Shown: in pieces, positions 50,497 to 50,743 of the stretch
Position numbering within the stretch: position 1 is the stretch's first letter
How the letters are laid out: the number at the start of each line of letters is the position of its first letter
Origin: Clostridia bacterium
GTDB lineage: Bacteria; Bacillota; Clostridia; Oscillospirales; SIG627
Assembly: GCA_017414535.1 (NCBI GenBank)
Contig: JAFQMA010000057.1
Coordinates: 1 to 50,743 of the forward strand
DNA: 50,743 nt
Direction of reading: 5' to 3'
Program-made: the position numbers and the translations under genes
Notes under the pieces: model-generated
Database searches by the model: none
Told to the model about the DNA's origin: nothing
What the model saw: only the letters and a program-made list of their open reading frames with translations

Positions 50497-50743
50497 ATGT
50501 TCAGAGTAAACAAACGCGACGGCAAGATCGTTGATTTTGAGATCTCTAAGATCAGCGGAGCCATCAAGCTCGCCTTTGAAGCATGCGAGCGCAATTTTAA
50601 CGACAATATCATCGATTTTCTGGCCCTGAAGGTCACCAGTGACTTCGAGCCCAAGATCGAAAACGAGATCATTGCCGTAGAGGACATTCAGGACAGCGTG
50701 GAGACCGTGCTGGTGCAGGCAGGCTATGCCGACGTGGCCAAGG
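50497..50743 (+). CDS. nrdD: Anaerobic ribonucleoside-triphosphate reductase, N-terminal part
   Basis: Partial: the first 82 codons before the window edge. The start MFRVNKRDGKIVDFEISKIS and the VEDIQDSVETVLVQAGYADV segment are the ATP-cone, the allosteric domain that senses ATP/dATP in class III and other reductases. AAAGGAG is 6 nt before the ATG. The catalytic domain and glycyl-radical site are beyond the end. Its identity is strengthened by the preceding nrdG and NrdR boxes. Confidence 0.88.
   Translation, partial: MFRVNKRDGKIVDFEISKISGAIKLAFEACERNFNDNIIDFLALKVTSDFEPKIENEIIAVEDIQDSVETVLVQAGYADVAK

Noticed and set aside
1..50743. tRNA, rRNA or riboswitch genes
   Set aside because: No tRNA-like T-loop/acceptor arrangement, rRNA core sequence or known riboswitch motif was recognised by eye; a covariance-model scan was not possible.

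Overview
The window looks like a chromosomal contig from an anaerobic, spore-forming Gram-positive member of the Clostridia, probably an uncultured gut lineage related to Oscillospirales. The basis is spoIIE, an oxygen-sensitive ribonucleotide reductase locus (nrdG-nrdD), strong AGGAGG ribosome-binding sites, many lipoproteins with Gram-positive lipoboxes, a GTP-type PEP carboxykinase and sugar ABC transporters without their own ATPase. The assignment is inference; no rRNA or tRNA gene was recognised.

Layout. (1) 1-6.5 kb is a repeat-rich region. It holds an array of short hairpins, a REP-associated tyrosine transposase (RAYT) between two 155-bp REPIN-like direct repeats, a 1387-aa secreted beta-rich surface protein followed by a 48-aa peptide gene, and inverted copies of a longer repeat on either side of that pair. 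(2) 6.5-8.4 kb: pckG, minus strand. (3) 8.6-16.35 kb: a seven-gene operon with two M16 peptidase homologues (one lacking the zinc motif), lgt, folD and three consecutive lipoproteins related to trigger factor. (4) 16.4-17.3 kb: a LysR regulator. (5) 17.5-23.2 kb: a compact six-gene operon of phage head genes in the order portal, scaffold-like, major capsid, connector, tail-hub/stabilisation-like, coiled coil. It sits between ordinary cellular genes with no terminase, protease, integrase, lysis or tail-fibre gene beside it. This is the best candidate for an undescribed system: a domesticated particle or gene-transfer-agent-like locus. (6) 23.3-25.5 kb: a lipoprotein gene and rnhA-mnmA. (7) 25.9-38.1 kb: a seven-gene carbohydrate-uptake operon with one very large binding protein that carries carbohydrate-binding-like domains, four permeases, an NHL/TPR/Yip1 membrane protein and a DUF5696-like protein. 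(8) 38.3-43.5 kb: a nitroreductase and four paralogous cytoplasmic Asp-box (sialidase-fold) proteins that may process imported glycans. (9) 43.6-46.2 kb: rpsO-pnp with a leader able to hide the rpsO ribosome-binding site. (10) 46.25-50.7 kb: a small membrane protein, spoIIE with a 21-bp-spaced promoter, a small lipoprotein, and nrdG-nrdD behind a pair of NrdR-like boxes; nrdD runs off the end.

How the genes fit together. The Lgt operon makes lipoproteins and encodes three lipoproteins that may fold proteins outside the membrane. The 25.9-43.5 kb region reads as a glycan capture, import and intracellular processing locus. Many promoters fit a sigma-A pattern with a 17-bp spacer, and most transcription units end in clear intrinsic terminators, several of them shared by converging genes.
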